The notes: generated by a model from the sequence alone, not told the origin. A DNA stretch of 64,000 bases from DYRG01 sp041161065 (GCA_041161065.1 JBEAVE010000004.1:124001-188000), one strand, 5' to 3'. Positions 33,061-42,528 are shown, counted from the stretch's first letter. Numbers and translations: made by a program.

Positions 33061-34017
33061 TCAAACTTTTAATAAGTTATTCAATGAATACAGATCGTTA
33101 AGCGCATCTTGAAAGAAACGTTGGGTGGAAGGAATGGGTTTATTAATGAAATCGTTTTCATCTAACCACCAATAATCCCAATCGGTTTGTAATTCGTGTG
33201 CAAAAACTTGTTTCAAACGTTGATCTTTTTCTTTGAATTTGGTCGGGTTATCGTAAATTGTCGTGAAAGGACTTAAATGTACAGATAATTGTCGATTATT
33301 TTCTAACCAACTAATCCCCGTTCTTAAATCATAAAACCAAATATGTTGAGAGGTTGCATGGCTTTCTAAAAACAAAATATTTGCACTGCAATCTTTACCG
33401 TGAAATGTTCCTTCTGGCAAACGCAAGATAAATTGTACGTTGAAATAATTTAAAACATCTTTTCTTTGAATTTTTGTTTTATGTTCAAATAACCATTCGT
33501 CAGGAATAATTAACGCAATTTTACCGTGAAACTGTTCAAATGGAATGCTATCCCAATGTTCTAAAAAATTTCCCACAATAAAATCCGTTTCTAAAGGAAT
33601 TTGTTCAGAAAAATGCACCTGATCTAAATTAGCTAATTTAAAAGCCAATTCAGAAAGTGGATTTGAAGCATGCGCATAAAGTTGTAATGGATTTGAAATC
33701 GGAGTGGATTCTTCCGTTTGAACGGCGTTTGCGTAATCATTGGCGGCGATTAAAAAATTACCACTTTCTATATTTGTCAAATAAAAAGTTTGTCCATGTT
33801 GAGGTTGCAATAAACCAATTAAAATATTTACCAATGGCAAGGGCGTGAAATAAGTTAAGAAATCGGCTTCTTGAGCAAGTTGCTCTAAAAATTGCTCAAA
33901 AATATTTAAAGACAATATATCATTTTGGAAATGTTGAAAGGTTTTTTCCAATGCCAAATTAGGCGGCATTTTTTTAGAAAACAACCGCCATTGTGAAATT
34001 AACTGTTTGATTGTCAT
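33061..34017 (-). CDS. HsdM-like N6-adenine methyltransferase homologue with degenerate catalytic motifs
   Basis: About 318 residues that follow the type I restriction methyltransferase plan: a YFTPLPLVNILIGLL segment (like GQFYTPRxLV), a Rossmann region, and the C-terminal block IALIIPDEWLF...LRLPEGTFHG...NILFLES...IWFYDLR. The SAM-binding DPxCGxGG is replaced by NIESGN and the catalytic NPPF by GNFL, so it is probably inactive as a DNA methyltransferase. The start is the ATG complementary to 34015-34017, which overlaps the psd stop as ATGA; a longer upstream frame lies inside psd. No hsdS or hsdR is present. Confidence 0.7.
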   Translation of the reverse strand: MTIKQLISQWRLFSKKMPPNLALEKTFQHFQNDILSLNIFEQFLEQLAQEADFLTYFTPLPLVNILIGLLQPQHGQTFYLTNIESGNFLIAANDYANAVQTEESTPISNPLQLYAHASNPLSELAFKLANLDQVHFSEQIPLETDFIVGNFLEHWDSIPFEQFHGKIALIIPDEWLFEHKTKIQRKDVLNYFNVQFILRLPEGTFHGKDCSANILFLESHATSQHIWFYDLRTGISWLENNRQLSVHLSPFTTIYDNPTKFKEKDQRLKQVFAHELQTDWDYWWLDENDFINKPIPSTQRFFQDALNDLYSLNNLLKV

Positions 34018-34880
34018 AACTTTTTTGCGAGTGCTTGCCCCATTTGTAAGGTATCGCCCGCGCTTAAATGTGGTAACCATTTCACCTGTTTTTCGCCAAA
34101 TAACACAATCACCGTCGAACCCATGTTGAAACGCCCGACTTCCGCGCCTTTCGATAAAATACCCAGTTCTTCCGACGCAAGCCAATGTTTTACTTCAGAA
34201 TTTGGCGACGGCGCAACATTCGGCAACCACGCCAAATCCACACTTCCCACAAAAATCGCCCCGACCATAATTAATGCCATTGATCCAAATTCGGTTTCAA
34301 ATGTAACAATGACGCGCTCATTTCGTGCAAATAAGTGATTGACAACATTGACAGTTTTTGGATTCACGCTAAATAAACGTCCCGGAACGTGCGTAATGGT
34401 TTTGGGTTGCGCGGCAAACGGCAAATGAATGCGGTGGTAATCGCGCGGCGACAAATAAATCGTGCAAAACGTGCCGTCACGAAACTGCTGGGTTAAATCC
34501 TCAATCCCGCCTAACAGACTGTTTAAACTATAAAAATATCCTTTCGCTTGCACTAAACCTTCGCCGACAATCTCGCCGATTTGACTAATCACACCATCGA
34601 CCGGACTAACAATGCCTTCAGGCGCAATTGGACGAGCATCGGGTTTTAATGCGCGGGTAAAAAACTCGTTAAAAGTCTGATACTTATTAATGTCAGGTTC
34701 TTGCGCCAAACTCATATCGACCGCATAAGCATTGACAAATTTTCTAATCAAACGATGCGTCAAACCGCCCATTTTTGCTCGCGTCAATTTGAACATGAGT
34801 TTTGACAGCGCATGGTGCGGCAGCAGATATTGTGGCAAACTAAACAAATAGCTTAAAATAATTTCTTTATTAATCATCAT
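34014..34880 (-). CDS. psd: Phosphatidylserine decarboxylase proenzyme
   Basis: Makes phosphatidylethanolamine from phosphatidylserine at the inner membrane. At 288 residues it has the family length. Seen are FFTRALKPDARPI, SPVDGVI, PRDYHRIHLP (catalytic His) and the self-cleavage motif G-S-T in FNMGSTVIVLF near residue 253 (often LGST), where the serine becomes the pyruvoyl group. The gene's end is coupled to the degenerate methyltransferase. Confidence 0.95.
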   Translation of the reverse strand: MMINKEIILSYLFSLPQYLLPHHALSKLMFKLTRAKMGGLTHRLIRKFVNAYAVDMSLAQEPDINKYQTFNEFFTRALKPDARPIAPEGIVSPVDGVISQIGEIVGEGLVQAKGYFYSLNSLLGGIEDLTQQFRDGTFCTIYLSPRDYHRIHLPFAAQPKTITHVPGRLFSVNPKTVNVVNHLFARNERVIVTFETEFGSMALIMVGAIFVGSVDLAWLPNVAPSPNSEVKHWLASEELGILSKGAEVGRFNMGSTVIVLFGEKQVKWLPHLSAGDTLQMGQALAKKL

Positions 34881-35075
34881 ATTATAATCCTAAAGTGAAA
34901 AAAGTTTTTTATGAAACAAATCCGTTAAAATCTTACCCTATTTTGCGCTGAGAAAAACGAGAAAAAGGGGGTTTTTTTTAGTGGGTGGTTATTACAATTT
35001 CTCGTTTGTGAAAGGGTCAATTGCAACACCGTGTTCGGGAACTCGATTAAAACTAAGCATTTTTTGCGTTCACTT

Positions 35076-35086
35076 TGTTATACAAT
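35076..35086 (+). promoter_or_regulatory. Candidate extended -10 promoter for pdxH
   Basis: TG-T-TATACAAT about 30 bp before the pdxH start; no good -35 was seen. Confidence 0.35.
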
Positions 35087-35115
35087 AACGCATTTAATGG
35101 GTTTCTGGAGAAAGT

Positions 35116-35700
35116 ATGTCGTTATATACGCAAGCTCTGCAACGTTTTTACACGTTAATGCAGCAAGCCAAACAATTGCCACTCACTTATCCGAACGCGA
35201 TGACCGTTGCGACCGCCGACGCGCAGGGCAAGCCATCGGCGCGGATTATTTTACTGAAAGATGCCGACGCGCAGGGTTTCGTGTTTTATACCAACCAACA
35301 AAGCCGTAAAAGCGACGATTTGACCGCCAATCCCCACGCCGCATTGTTGTTTTATTGGGAAGGACTCAAAACCCAAGTGCGCGTCGAAGGGGCGGTTGAA
35401 ATCGTGAGCGACGCGGAAGCCGATGCGTATTGGCGAACCCGCCCGCTCGAAAGCCGAATCGGCGCGTGGGCATCTCAACAATCCCAACCCCTTGAATCAC
35501 GAAAGATTTTAGAAGATCGCTACGAACACTTCGCGCACCAGTTTTCCGATACCCATATACCCCGTCCGCCTCATTGGTCGGGTTATCGTTTAACGCCGCA
35601 ACTTATTGAATTTTGGGAAGAACGCCCCTTTCGCCTTCACGAGCGCGTTTGTTATCAAAAACAAGCCAATCAATGGACAATGACTTTATTAAATCCCTAA
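35116..35700 (+). CDS. pdxH: Pyridoxamine 5'-phosphate oxidase
   Basis: FMN enzyme that oxidises pyridoxine/pyridoxamine phosphate to pyridoxal phosphate. The 194-residue protein shows the FMN-binding RIILLKDADAQGFVFYTN and SRKSDDLTANPHAALLFYW (near residues 43-83), the RPLESRIGAWASQQS segment and the C-terminal FWEERPFRLHER signature. E. coli PdxH is slightly longer at the N-terminus. Followed by gcvR after 16 bp. Confidence 0.93.
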   Translation: MSLYTQALQRFYTLMQQAKQLPLTYPNAMTVATADAQGKPSARIILLKDADAQGFVFYTNQQSRKSDDLTANPHAALLFYWEGLKTQVRVEGAVEIVSDAEADAYWRTRPLESRIGAWASQQSQPLESRKILEDRYEHFAHQFSDTHIPRPPHWSGYRLTPQLIEFWEERPFRLHERVCYQKQANQWTMTLLNP

Positions 35701-35716
35701 TTATAAAGGAAAAATT

Positions 35717-36244
35717 ATGCAAAACTTACTCGTTTTATCCGCCATCGGACAAGACCGCGCCGGCATCGTCGAAGCCATCAGCCACGCCATCACCGACTGC
35801 GGCTGCAATATCGCCGACAGCCGCATGACCGTGCTCGGCGGCGAATTCGCAATTATTTTATTACTCGACGGCAGCTGGGACGCAATCGTAAAATTAGAGA
35901 ATTTCTTACCCCGTTTGGAAAAGAAACTCGACCTAATTATCGTTTCTAAACGCACCGAAATCCGACAAACAACTAGAAATCAACTTTCTTATCTCGTTGA
36001 AGTCGTTTCGATGGATCACCCCGGCATTGTTCACGACATTGCAAAATTTATGTCCGATCACAAAATTAACATCGAAGATTTAGCCACCTCTAGTTACGCC
36101 GCTCCTCACACAGGAACACAAATGTTTTCTATGAACATGACCATTAGTATTCCTTCCGATTTATCCATTGCAACTTTACGCAATGAATTTATGGATATGT
36201 GCGATGATTTGAATTTAGATGCGGTGATGGGTCCTCTAAAATGA
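35717..36244 (+). CDS. gcvR: Glycine cleavage system regulator GcvR-like, two ACT domains
   Basis: A 175-residue protein made of two ACT domains (residues ~3-80 and ~90-170), with VLSAIGQDRAGIVEAIS and VSMDHPGIVHDIAKF as their starts. In E. coli GcvR binds GcvA and represses the glycine cleavage genes. It overlaps bcp by four bases, the same gcvR-bcp order as in E. coli, which supports the name. No gcv genes are in the window. Confidence 0.85.
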   Translation: MQNLLVLSAIGQDRAGIVEAISHAITDCGCNIADSRMTVLGGEFAIILLLDGSWDAIVKLENFLPRLEKKLDLIIVSKRTEIRQTTRNQLSYLVEVVSMDHPGIVHDIAKFMSDHKINIEDLATSSYAAPHTGTQMFSMNMTISIPSDLSIATLRNEFMDMCDDLNLDAVMGPLK

Positions 36245-36693
36245 ACTTACCAAACATAGTGTTACCTGCCACAGGTAATAAAAACATCGATTTGTCGACA
36301 CTAAAAAATCAACCCGTTATTTTATATTTCTATCCTAAAGACGATACCCCTGGTTGTACACAAGAAGGTCAAGATTTCAAAGCGCATTTCTCCACATTTC
36401 AACATTTGGGTGCAATAATTTTAGGTGTGTCGAGAGATTCTGTAAAGAAACACGAGGCTTTCAAAGAGAAATACGCCTTTCCTTTTGATTTGTTATCTGA
36501 TTCAAAAGAAGAATTATGCAATTATTTTGGAGTGATGAAAACCAAAATCATGTTTGGAAAACCCGCTCGTGGCATTGATCGAAGCACCTTTTTATTCGAT
36601 AACAAAGGGGTTTTAGTACAAGAATGGCGCGGCATTAAAAAAATAGAACAACATGTGGAAGAAGTTTTAACCGTTTTGAAATCGCTAACCTGA
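36241..36693 (+). CDS. bcp: Thioredoxin-dependent peroxiredoxin (PrxQ/BCP)
   Basis: Reduces hydrogen peroxide and alkyl hydroperoxides. A 150-residue thioredoxin-fold protein with the peroxidatic cysteine in DDTPGCTQEGQDF (near residue 40). A second cysteine, E-L-C in SKEELCNYFGV near residue 96, may act as resolving cysteine but does not sit at the usual PrxQ position +5. Coupled to gcvR by an ATGA-type overlap. Confidence 0.92.
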   Translation: MNLPNIVLPATGNKNIDLSTLKNQPVILYFYPKDDTPGCTQEGQDFKAHFSTFQHLGAIILGVSRDSVKKHEAFKEKYAFPFDLLSDSKEELCNYFGVMKTKIMFGKPARGIDRSTFLFDNKGVLVQEWRGIKKIEQHVEEVLTVLKSLT

Positions 36694-36703
36694 GGAAATT
36701 GAA

Positions 36704-37135
36704 ATGGGACAACTCTATGAACAGGATTTGTATTTATGGGCAGAAACCACCGCTCATTTATTACGCGAAAAACGTTTCTCAGAAATCGAATTAGATGCAC
36801 TCATTGAGGAATTAGATGATATGGGAAGAAGCCAAAAACGGGGTTTAGATAGCCAATTAGAACGGGTTATTATGCACCTTTTGAAATGGCAGTTTCAACC
36901 AGACATGAGAAGCACCAGTTGGAGACTTTCTATTTTTGAAGGTAGAAAATCTATAAAAAGAGCAATTGAATACAGTCCCAGCTTAAAAAAACTCATTCCT
37001 GATTTGATTTTAAGTTGTTATTCTGACGCGAGAGAATCCGCTATTGCAGAAACTAATTTGCCCAAATGGATATTTCCAGAACAAAATCCTTTCACAGTTG
37101 ATCAAATTCTCGATAGCCATTTTTTACCTGACTGA
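36704..37135 (+). CDS. DUF29 family protein
   Basis: A 143-residue protein with the DUF29 opening (YEQDLYLWAETTAHLLREKRFSEI, split here) and the ELDDMGRSQKRGLDSQLERV segment. The family is abundant in cyanobacteria and Beggiatoa-like bacteria and its function is unknown. It lies 10 bp after bcp and its stop touches the ATG of the next gene, so it is part of the same run. Confidence 0.82.
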   Translation: MGQLYEQDLYLWAETTAHLLREKRFSEIELDALIEELDDMGRSQKRGLDSQLERVIMHLLKWQFQPDMRSTSWRLSIFEGRKSIKRAIEYSPSLKKLIPDLILSCYSDARESAIAETNLPKWIFPEQNPFTVDQILDSHFLPD

Positions 37136-37804
37136 ATGATTTTCATGAATAATTTAGATTGGTTAGACATTCACACCGTTTTTTTAGATATGGACGGTAC
37201 ATTATTGGATTTACATTTTGATAATTATTTCTGGCAAGAGTATGTTCCTCAACATTATGCTTATTATAAAAATATTCCTTTAGAAATCGCAAAAGAACAG
37301 TTTTATGCGGATTGCAAAGCAGTTGAAGGCACGCTAAATTGGTACTGTGTGGATTATTGGACGGAGAAACTCGGTTTAGACATTGCATTATTAAAAGAAG
37401 AAGTCGCGCATTTAATTGCAGAACACCCCCATGTTATTACCTTTCTCAGTGCCTTAAGAAAAACCCAACGTCCTATTATATTAGTTACAAATGCGCATCA
37501 AAAGAGTATTGATTTGAAAATGCGACATACTTTGTTTGGAGAGTATTTGGATCAAGTGATTTCTTCGCATGAGATAGGATTTCCTAAAGAACACCCCGAA
37601 TTTTGGCATCGATTACAAACCATTTATCCATTTGAACCCGCGCACACGCTGCTAATTGAAGATAGTTTGTCGGTGTTATATGTTGCTCAACATTATGGGA
37701 TAAAACATTTATTAGTGGTGCGTAGTCCTGATACCAAACAACCTCCGAGAAACTTCGATCATTTTCCTATGTTGGATAACTTTTTAGATATTATACCAAA
37801 ATAA
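37136..37804 (+). CDS. HAD-family nucleotidase, YrfG-like
   Basis: HAD hydrolase related to E. coli YrfG, a GMP/IMP 5'-nucleotidase. Motif I is FLDMDGTLLDL (near residue 17), motif II VTNAHQKS, motif III around GFPKEHPEFW, and motif IV IEDSLSVL. The stretch LNWYCVDYWTEKLGLDI is close to YrfG. The start may be the ATG at 37136, directly after the previous stop, or the ATG at 37145; neither has a clear ribosome site. Confidence 0.83.
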   Translation: MIFMNNLDWLDIHTVFLDMDGTLLDLHFDNYFWQEYVPQHYAYYKNIPLEIAKEQFYADCKAVEGTLNWYCVDYWTEKLGLDIALLKEEVAHLIAEHPHVITFLSALRKTQRPIILVTNAHQKSIDLKMRHTLFGEYLDQVISSHEIGFPKEHPEFWHRLQTIYPFEPAHTLLIEDSLSVLYVAQHYGIKHLLVVRSPDTKQPPRNFDHFPMLDNFLDIIPK

Positions 37805-37850
37805 TCAAAAAAAACGATTTTAACTCATCAACAAAATAAAGGAGAAAGCC

Positions 37851-38666
37851 ATGCGTAATTTACATCAGTATTTTTTTATCGTTTTGTTAAATAGTTTGTT
37901 TCTAAATTGCTCGGCGGCAGAGGAAAACAAACCGCTTATTTTTGGGATATTAAATCAGCAAAGCCCACAATTAACAGCTGAACGGTGGAATCCTATTATT
38001 AATTATTTGGTAAAAACGACCGGTATTCCATTGCAACTTAAAATGGGTGCAACCGTGCAAGCAACAGATGAAATGATGGGAAAAGGTGAGTTTGATTTGG
38101 TGTTCACCAATCATAATTTTCAAACCGAATATGATGGGGTTTATCGTGTTATTGCGCGGTGGAGCGGAGAAACCATTTACGGTGTTATTGCAGTTAATCA
38201 AGATAGTGCATTACAAACCCTTCATGATTTGAAAGATAAGAAGATAGCTGCTCCTTCAGAAGACGCTTTTGTGGCGTATGCCGTGCCTAAAGTTGCTCTC
38301 AAAAATGCAGGTATAAATGTCGCATTTTCCTTTGCAGGAAATCAGGAAGGCGCATTAGCACAATTGAAAGCAAAATTAGTTGATGCAGCCGCCGTTAATT
38401 CTCGGTTTCTCAAACAATATATGACAAGAGAGAAAATTCAGTTTCGTGAAGTATTTGTTTCAGAACCGTTTGCAGAATTACCGATCATTGCCCATTCACG
38501 TTTGTCCGCAGAGAAAGTTGCAACCATTCAGAATGCTTTGTTGAATATGAAAAACGATCCAAATGCAGCAACGATTCTTGAGAAAGCAAAGTGTAAAGGA
38601 TTTGAAATGGCAACGGACAAAGATTATGAGAATGTTCGCTTAATTTATCGACAAAGCGGGCAGTAA
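37851..38666 (+). CDS. PhnD-like periplasmic substrate-binding protein
   Basis: A 271-residue exported protein (signal peptide to about residue 23) of the phosphate/phosphite/phosphonate-binding family: FGILNQQSPQLTAERWNPII opening, a DLVFTNHNF hinge and the AALIxxFAG-like AFSFAGNQEGALAQL segment. A strong AGGAG precedes the ATG. Only 8 bp separate it from a hybrid histidine kinase and no ABC permease or ATPase is present, so it probably serves as a sensor input rather than for transport. Confidence 0.8.
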   Translation: MRNLHQYFFIVLLNSLFLNCSAAEENKPLIFGILNQQSPQLTAERWNPIINYLVKTTGIPLQLKMGATVQATDEMMGKGEFDLVFTNHNFQTEYDGVYRVIARWSGETIYGVIAVNQDSALQTLHDLKDKKIAAPSEDAFVAYAVPKVALKNAGINVAFSFAGNQEGALAQLKAKLVDAAAVNSRFLKQYMTREKIQFREVFVSEPFAELPIIAHSRLSAEKVATIQNALLNMKNDPNAATILEKAKCKGFEMATDKDYENVRLIYRQSGQ

Positions 38667-38674
38667 TCACTTTC

Positions 38675-40954
38675 ATGCTAACTTCTTTTAGTCTACGTCA
38701 GCGGATTTTGGGGCTGTTTCTTTTAAGCATTATTGCAATCGCATTAATTGGCGTAACATTAGCGTTGCGCGATTTGGTGAGAAAAGCCCGCACAGAAATT
38801 CAAGAACAAACCCGTGCTTTAACCGTTGCAATGTTACCCATGCTCAACAATACATTAGTGATTGGAGATTTAGCAACGGTTGAGCAAACATTTGAAGGTT
38901 TAGTGAAAGATATGCGGATTCAACGCCTCATGTTGCTCGATGCTAACGATCGCCGTCCACTCATTGATGTTATCGAAAAAAGAAACACTCCTCATTATTT
39001 TACACCCCATTGGTTTCAAAGCCTTTTTAACATGAAAATCCCCCCGTATGAACACACGATTCAAATCGGTGGGGTTAATTACGGAATAATGCTGGTTGAA
39101 ATATCAACTGATCCGCTTGCTCATGAAATATGGCAATCCGTTATTTATTTATTAATGTGGGTAGGAATTATTTTAGTAATGGGGTTAGTTGTTTTAAGTA
39201 TTACCTTAACAAAAGGGCTCAATCCTCTTATACAACTTGCTCACATTGCAGAACGCTTTGGTCATGGAGAATTGTTCTTGCGTGCACCCATTATCAATAT
39301 ACCTGAAATTGATGCCACAACTAAAGCATTTAATCAAATGGCAGATAATATTTTTTCTCTCTTAGAACAAATCCGCCGCAGTGAGGAAACTAACCGCCAA
39401 TTAGCTGCAATTGTGGAGCAATCAGAGGAAGCAATGCTTACCGTTGATATTGATGGTTATATTACAAGTTGGAATTTAGGCGCAGAGAAACTTTACGGAT
39501 ATTCTCAAAAAGATGCGTTAGGAAAACACATTACATTTTTATTACCACTCGACCATTTGCCATCAGAATTGACCGACATTTTAAGGCATCATAAAAATGA
39601 ATTATTTACACGGCGATATGAAGTGCAAATGTTAGATTTCAATGGGCATTTGTTGGATATTGCTATGACTGCCACTCCGCTGCTTAATTCAAGGGAAGAA
39701 CACATTGGAGAAATTTGCGTTGGACGGGATATTACCGAACGAAAAAATTTTGAGAAAATGTTATTGCAAGCAAAGGAAACAGCGGAAGCCGCCACTCGAG
39801 CAAAAGCAACCTTTCTTGCAATGATGAGTCATGAAATTCGCACGCCAATGAATGGGATTATTGGTATGACCCGTTTGGCTTTATCAACGCCCTTAAATGA
39901 TGAACAAAAAGATTATTTGGAATGTGTGCAATCTTCAGCGGATAGTTTGTTAATTATTTTGAATGATATTTTGGATTTGTCGAAGATTGATGCAGGTAAA
40001 TTAACTCTAGAAACCACGCCATTGCAAGTAAATGAGTTGATTAAAGGGATAACAAAACTATTTACTTCACCCGCCAATAGTAAAGAACTTGAATTAAAAA
40101 CATCTATTTCTCCAGAAATCCCGTCGCATTTGTTAGGTGATCCTGTTAGATTGCGACAAATTGTGAGCAACTTATTAAACAATGCACTTAAATTTACTTC
40201 TCAAGGTTACATTGCAATTCATGTTTCTCCGTGCCGAGCAAAACGTGATAATTATTTCGGGTTACATTTTAGCATTATTGATACAGGTATTGGTATTTCA
40301 GAAGATAAATTAGAACTCATTTTTGCGCCTTTCTCACAAGCGGATAGTTCAACGACTCGTCATTTTGGAGGAACGGGGTTAGGATTGACCATTAGTTCGC
40401 GTTTAATTGATTTGATGAATGGGAGGATTTGGGTTGAAAGTTGTTTAGGAAAAGGGAGTACATTTCATTTCACGATTGAATTAGAAATGTTAGATGATGA
40501 ATCATTGCAAAGTTTGCAAAACCAGAAAAATGAAACACAATTCTATCAAATTTCAGCGGTTTCAAATGACCAAAAAACTTACCGTATTTTATTAGTGGAA
40601 GACAATATTTTTAATCAAAAAGTAGCGACCATTTTACTCAAAAAAATGGGTTATGTGGTTGAAGTTGCTAATGATGGTTTAGAGGCGATAAATGCTTTAG
40701 AAACAAAAGATTACGATGTAGTTTTAATGGATATGCAAATGCCCAATATTGATGGTTTAGAAGCCACTCAGCGCATTAGAGCAAAAAATTCAAGCGTTAG
40801 AAATCCTCAAATTCCTATTATTGCAATGACCGCAAATGCAATGCAGGGAGACAAAGAACGGTGTTTGCAATCGGGTATGAACGATTATATTTCTAAACCC
40901 ATCAATGTTGATGATTTACAAGCTATTTTGAGAAAAACTCTCGCCTCTTGTTAA
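38675..40954 (+). CDS. Hybrid sensor histidine kinase
   Basis: A 759-residue inner-membrane kinase. Two transmembrane helices (near residues 10-30 and 155-185) flank a periplasmic sensor of about 120 residues. Then come HAMP (~185-240), PAS (~245-360, with a PAC tail EICVGRDITERK), HisKA with MSHEIRTPMNG (His near 388), HATPase (NLLNNALKF, DTGIGIS, GTGLGL) and a C-terminal receiver (EDN start, phospho-Asp in VVLMDMQMP). There is no Hpt domain. It is very likely fed by the adjacent binding protein. Its target is unknown. Confidence 0.88.
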   Translation: MLTSFSLRQRILGLFLLSIIAIALIGVTLALRDLVRKARTEIQEQTRALTVAMLPMLNNTLVIGDLATVEQTFEGLVKDMRIQRLMLLDANDRRPLIDVIEKRNTPHYFTPHWFQSLFNMKIPPYEHTIQIGGVNYGIMLVEISTDPLAHEIWQSVIYLLMWVGIILVMGLVVLSITLTKGLNPLIQLAHIAERFGHGELFLRAPIINIPEIDATTKAFNQMADNIFSLLEQIRRSEETNRQLAAIVEQSEEAMLTVDIDGYITSWNLGAEKLYGYSQKDALGKHITFLLPLDHLPSELTDILRHHKNELFTRRYEVQMLDFNGHLLDIAMTATPLLNSREEHIGEICVGRDITERKNFEKMLLQAKETAEAATRAKATFLAMMSHEIRTPMNGIIGMTRLALSTPLNDEQKDYLECVQSSADSLLIILNDILDLSKIDAGKLTLETTPLQVNELIKGITKLFTSPANSKELELKTSISPEIPSHLLGDPVRLRQIVSNLLNNALKFTSQGYIAIHVSPCRAKRDNYFGLHFSIIDTGIGISEDKLELIFAPFSQADSSTTRHFGGTGLGLTISSRLIDLMNGRIWVESCLGKGSTFHFTIELEMLDDESLQSLQNQKNETQFYQISAVSNDQKTYRILLVEDNIFNQKVATILLKKMGYVVEVANDGLEAINALETKDYDVVLMDMQMPNIDGLEATQRIRAKNSSVRNPQIPIIAMTANAMQGDKERCLQSGMNDYISKPINVDDLQAILRKTLASC

Positions 40955-40966
40955 AATTAAAAAAAT

Positions 40967-41419
40967 TTAGTTTTGATACATCACTTGTTCACGATAAAAG
41001 AATTGTTCTGCATAATAACTAATCCATTCCATTGCGGCTTCGTCGGTGCTTAAATTACGTCCTTCACCGGCTTGTTTCTGGCGATAGATTTCAATGCGGC
41101 ACATTTGCTCACACATTCTTCCTTGAAAAGCCTCTTCTTCGTTGAGAAACTTTACGCCAACTTCATAATAACTATAACGTTTTTTAACCCACACTATTTC
41201 AACAATAGCTTCAAAAGCAGGTTTAACCATTGGCAAACGAATTTTAATGAACATACCTTTCTGCCAAGGATAAGTACAAATAAAAGAAATCCCAACCCCA
41301 TCGTGAGGTTGAGATTGAAGATTGTGAGGAACTCCCGAAAGAGAACAGATTTCAACGGGGATTTCTGTTGGGTGACGAATATATTTGTGCGCGTTTGGCA
41401 TAAATGCCTCGTAATTCAA
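40967..41419 (-). CDS. PilZ-domain protein
   Basis: A 150-residue protein with a PilZ-like beta-barrel (RHPTEIPVEICSL and the later GMFIKIRLPMVKPAFEAIVEIV). The usual c-di-GMP motif RxxxR...D/NxSxxG is only partly kept: RHPTEIPVE has one arginine and DGVGIS stands where NxSxxG would be. It may bind c-di-GMP weakly or act as an adaptor. The function of the C-terminal helical region is unknown. Confidence 0.72.
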   Translation of the reverse strand: MNYEAFMPNAHKYIRHPTEIPVEICSLSGVPHNLQSQPHDGVGISFICTYPWQKGMFIKIRLPMVKPAFEAIVEIVWVKKRYSYYEVGVKFLNEEEAFQGRMCEQMCRIEIYRQKQAGEGRNLSTDEAAMEWISYYAEQFFYREQVMYQN

Positions 41420-41473
41420 ATAAACAACCGTGAATTATACTGCATATTGCGAGGCGTGGATATTGGTGCGCGA

Positions 41474-42511
41474 TTACTTGTTCGAGCGTTTTGAAATTGC
41501 GCCGTTTTCACTAAAATGCAATGGCGTATCGGGAAAATCTTCTTCCGTTAATGCTTTGATTTTGCTTAAAACTTCCCGTTGTTGATCGATAAATACGCCC
41601 TGTGTTTTGCTTTGTTGAGTAGAAATAATTTCGCCGCGCACAAATTCGCCTTCGGGTGTCACTTCCACTTTTAGAATAGGGGCTATCCCATTGACATCTT
41701 TGATGTTTATGCGTCCGTAAGTACAAAAATTGCCCAAACTGTACGCAATCAATCGATCTTGATAAAGTTCTAATGCGCGCGTGACGTGCGGTCCGTGCCC
41801 AAACACCACGTCCGCCCCCGCATCAATCACTGCGTGCGCAAAACGGTAGGCATCTCCGCGATTTTCGCCCGCATAATGCTCTTCTTTGCGCGGAACGTGT
41901 TGATATTTATTGCCTTCTGCCCCAACGTGCATCGATACAATCACAATATCCGCTTGTAATGATAATTCAGAAACGAGTTGCTTTGCATTTTCTATATCTT
42001 TAACATCAACTGTTCCACTGTTTGGCGCAAAGGCAATAAAACCATATTTCAAACCCCCTTTCTTAAAAACCACCGTCGGTTTAGAAATCAAACCCGCCGC
42101 CATAATTCCTTGTTCTTGAAGAACTTTTAAGGTACTTTTGCGACCCGTTTCTCCAAAATCACCAATATGATTATTGGCAACACTTAATAAATTAAAACCC
42201 GCATTACTTAAATGATTAACATAACGGGTTGGCATTCGAAAAGAAAAACACAACGATGGATTGTTACAATTTTTAGTCGTATTTCCTTTGTCTAGCAATA
42301 CCCCTTCTAAATTACCAAATGTAATGTCGCTTGATTTCAAAATGGGCGCAACTTGCTTTAACAATAAACGTCCATCGTCGGGCGGTAATTCTTCTTTAGA
42401 AGGAAAGCTACTTCCTAACATTAAATCACCCACGCCAATAATAGTAACAGTAGGAGGTTGTTCGGCATAAACATTAACGCAAATTAAAGCACCAATTATT
42501 AGTTTTTTCAC
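41474..42511 (-). CDS. CapA-family metallophosphoesterase-like protein
   Basis: Exported protein of the CapA/PGA_cap family, related to calcineurin-like phosphoesterases. A GTG start complementary to 42509-42511 has GAGGA upstream and gives a signal peptide of about 17 residues. Motifs: IGVGDLMLGSS, FGNLEGVLLDKG, NNHIGDFGETG and VFGHGPHVTRALELY. At about 345 residues it is typical. No other capsule gene is near; its role in polymer synthesis is unproven. Confidence 0.82.
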   Translation of the reverse strand: MKKLIIGALICVNVYAEQPPTVTIIGVGDLMLGSSFPSKEELPPDDGRLLLKQVAPILKSSDITFGNLEGVLLDKGNTTKNCNNPSLCFSFRMPTRYVNHLSNAGFNLLSVANNHIGDFGETGRKSTLKVLQEQGIMAAGLISKPTVVFKKGGLKYGFIAFAPNSGTVDVKDIENAKQLVSELSLQADIVIVSMHVGAEGNKYQHVPRKEEHYAGENRGDAYRFAHAVIDAGADVVFGHGPHVTRALELYQDRLIAYSLGNFCTYGRINIKDVNGIAPILKVEVTPEGEFVRGEIISTQQSKTQGVFIDQQREVLSKIKALTEEDFPDTPLHFSENGAISKRSNK

Positions 42512-42528
42512 GATGAGTTCCTCATTCA

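Noticed and set aside
34018..34185. N-terminal extension of the degenerate methyltransferase frame
   Set aside because: It lies entirely inside psd in another frame and its translation is not HsdM-like; the ATGA overlap is the natural start.
34968..34987. Shared GTTTTTTAGTGGGTG-like string near 9240 and 34970
   Set aside because: Both are T-rich stretches before plus-strand genes and the match is short; it may be chance.
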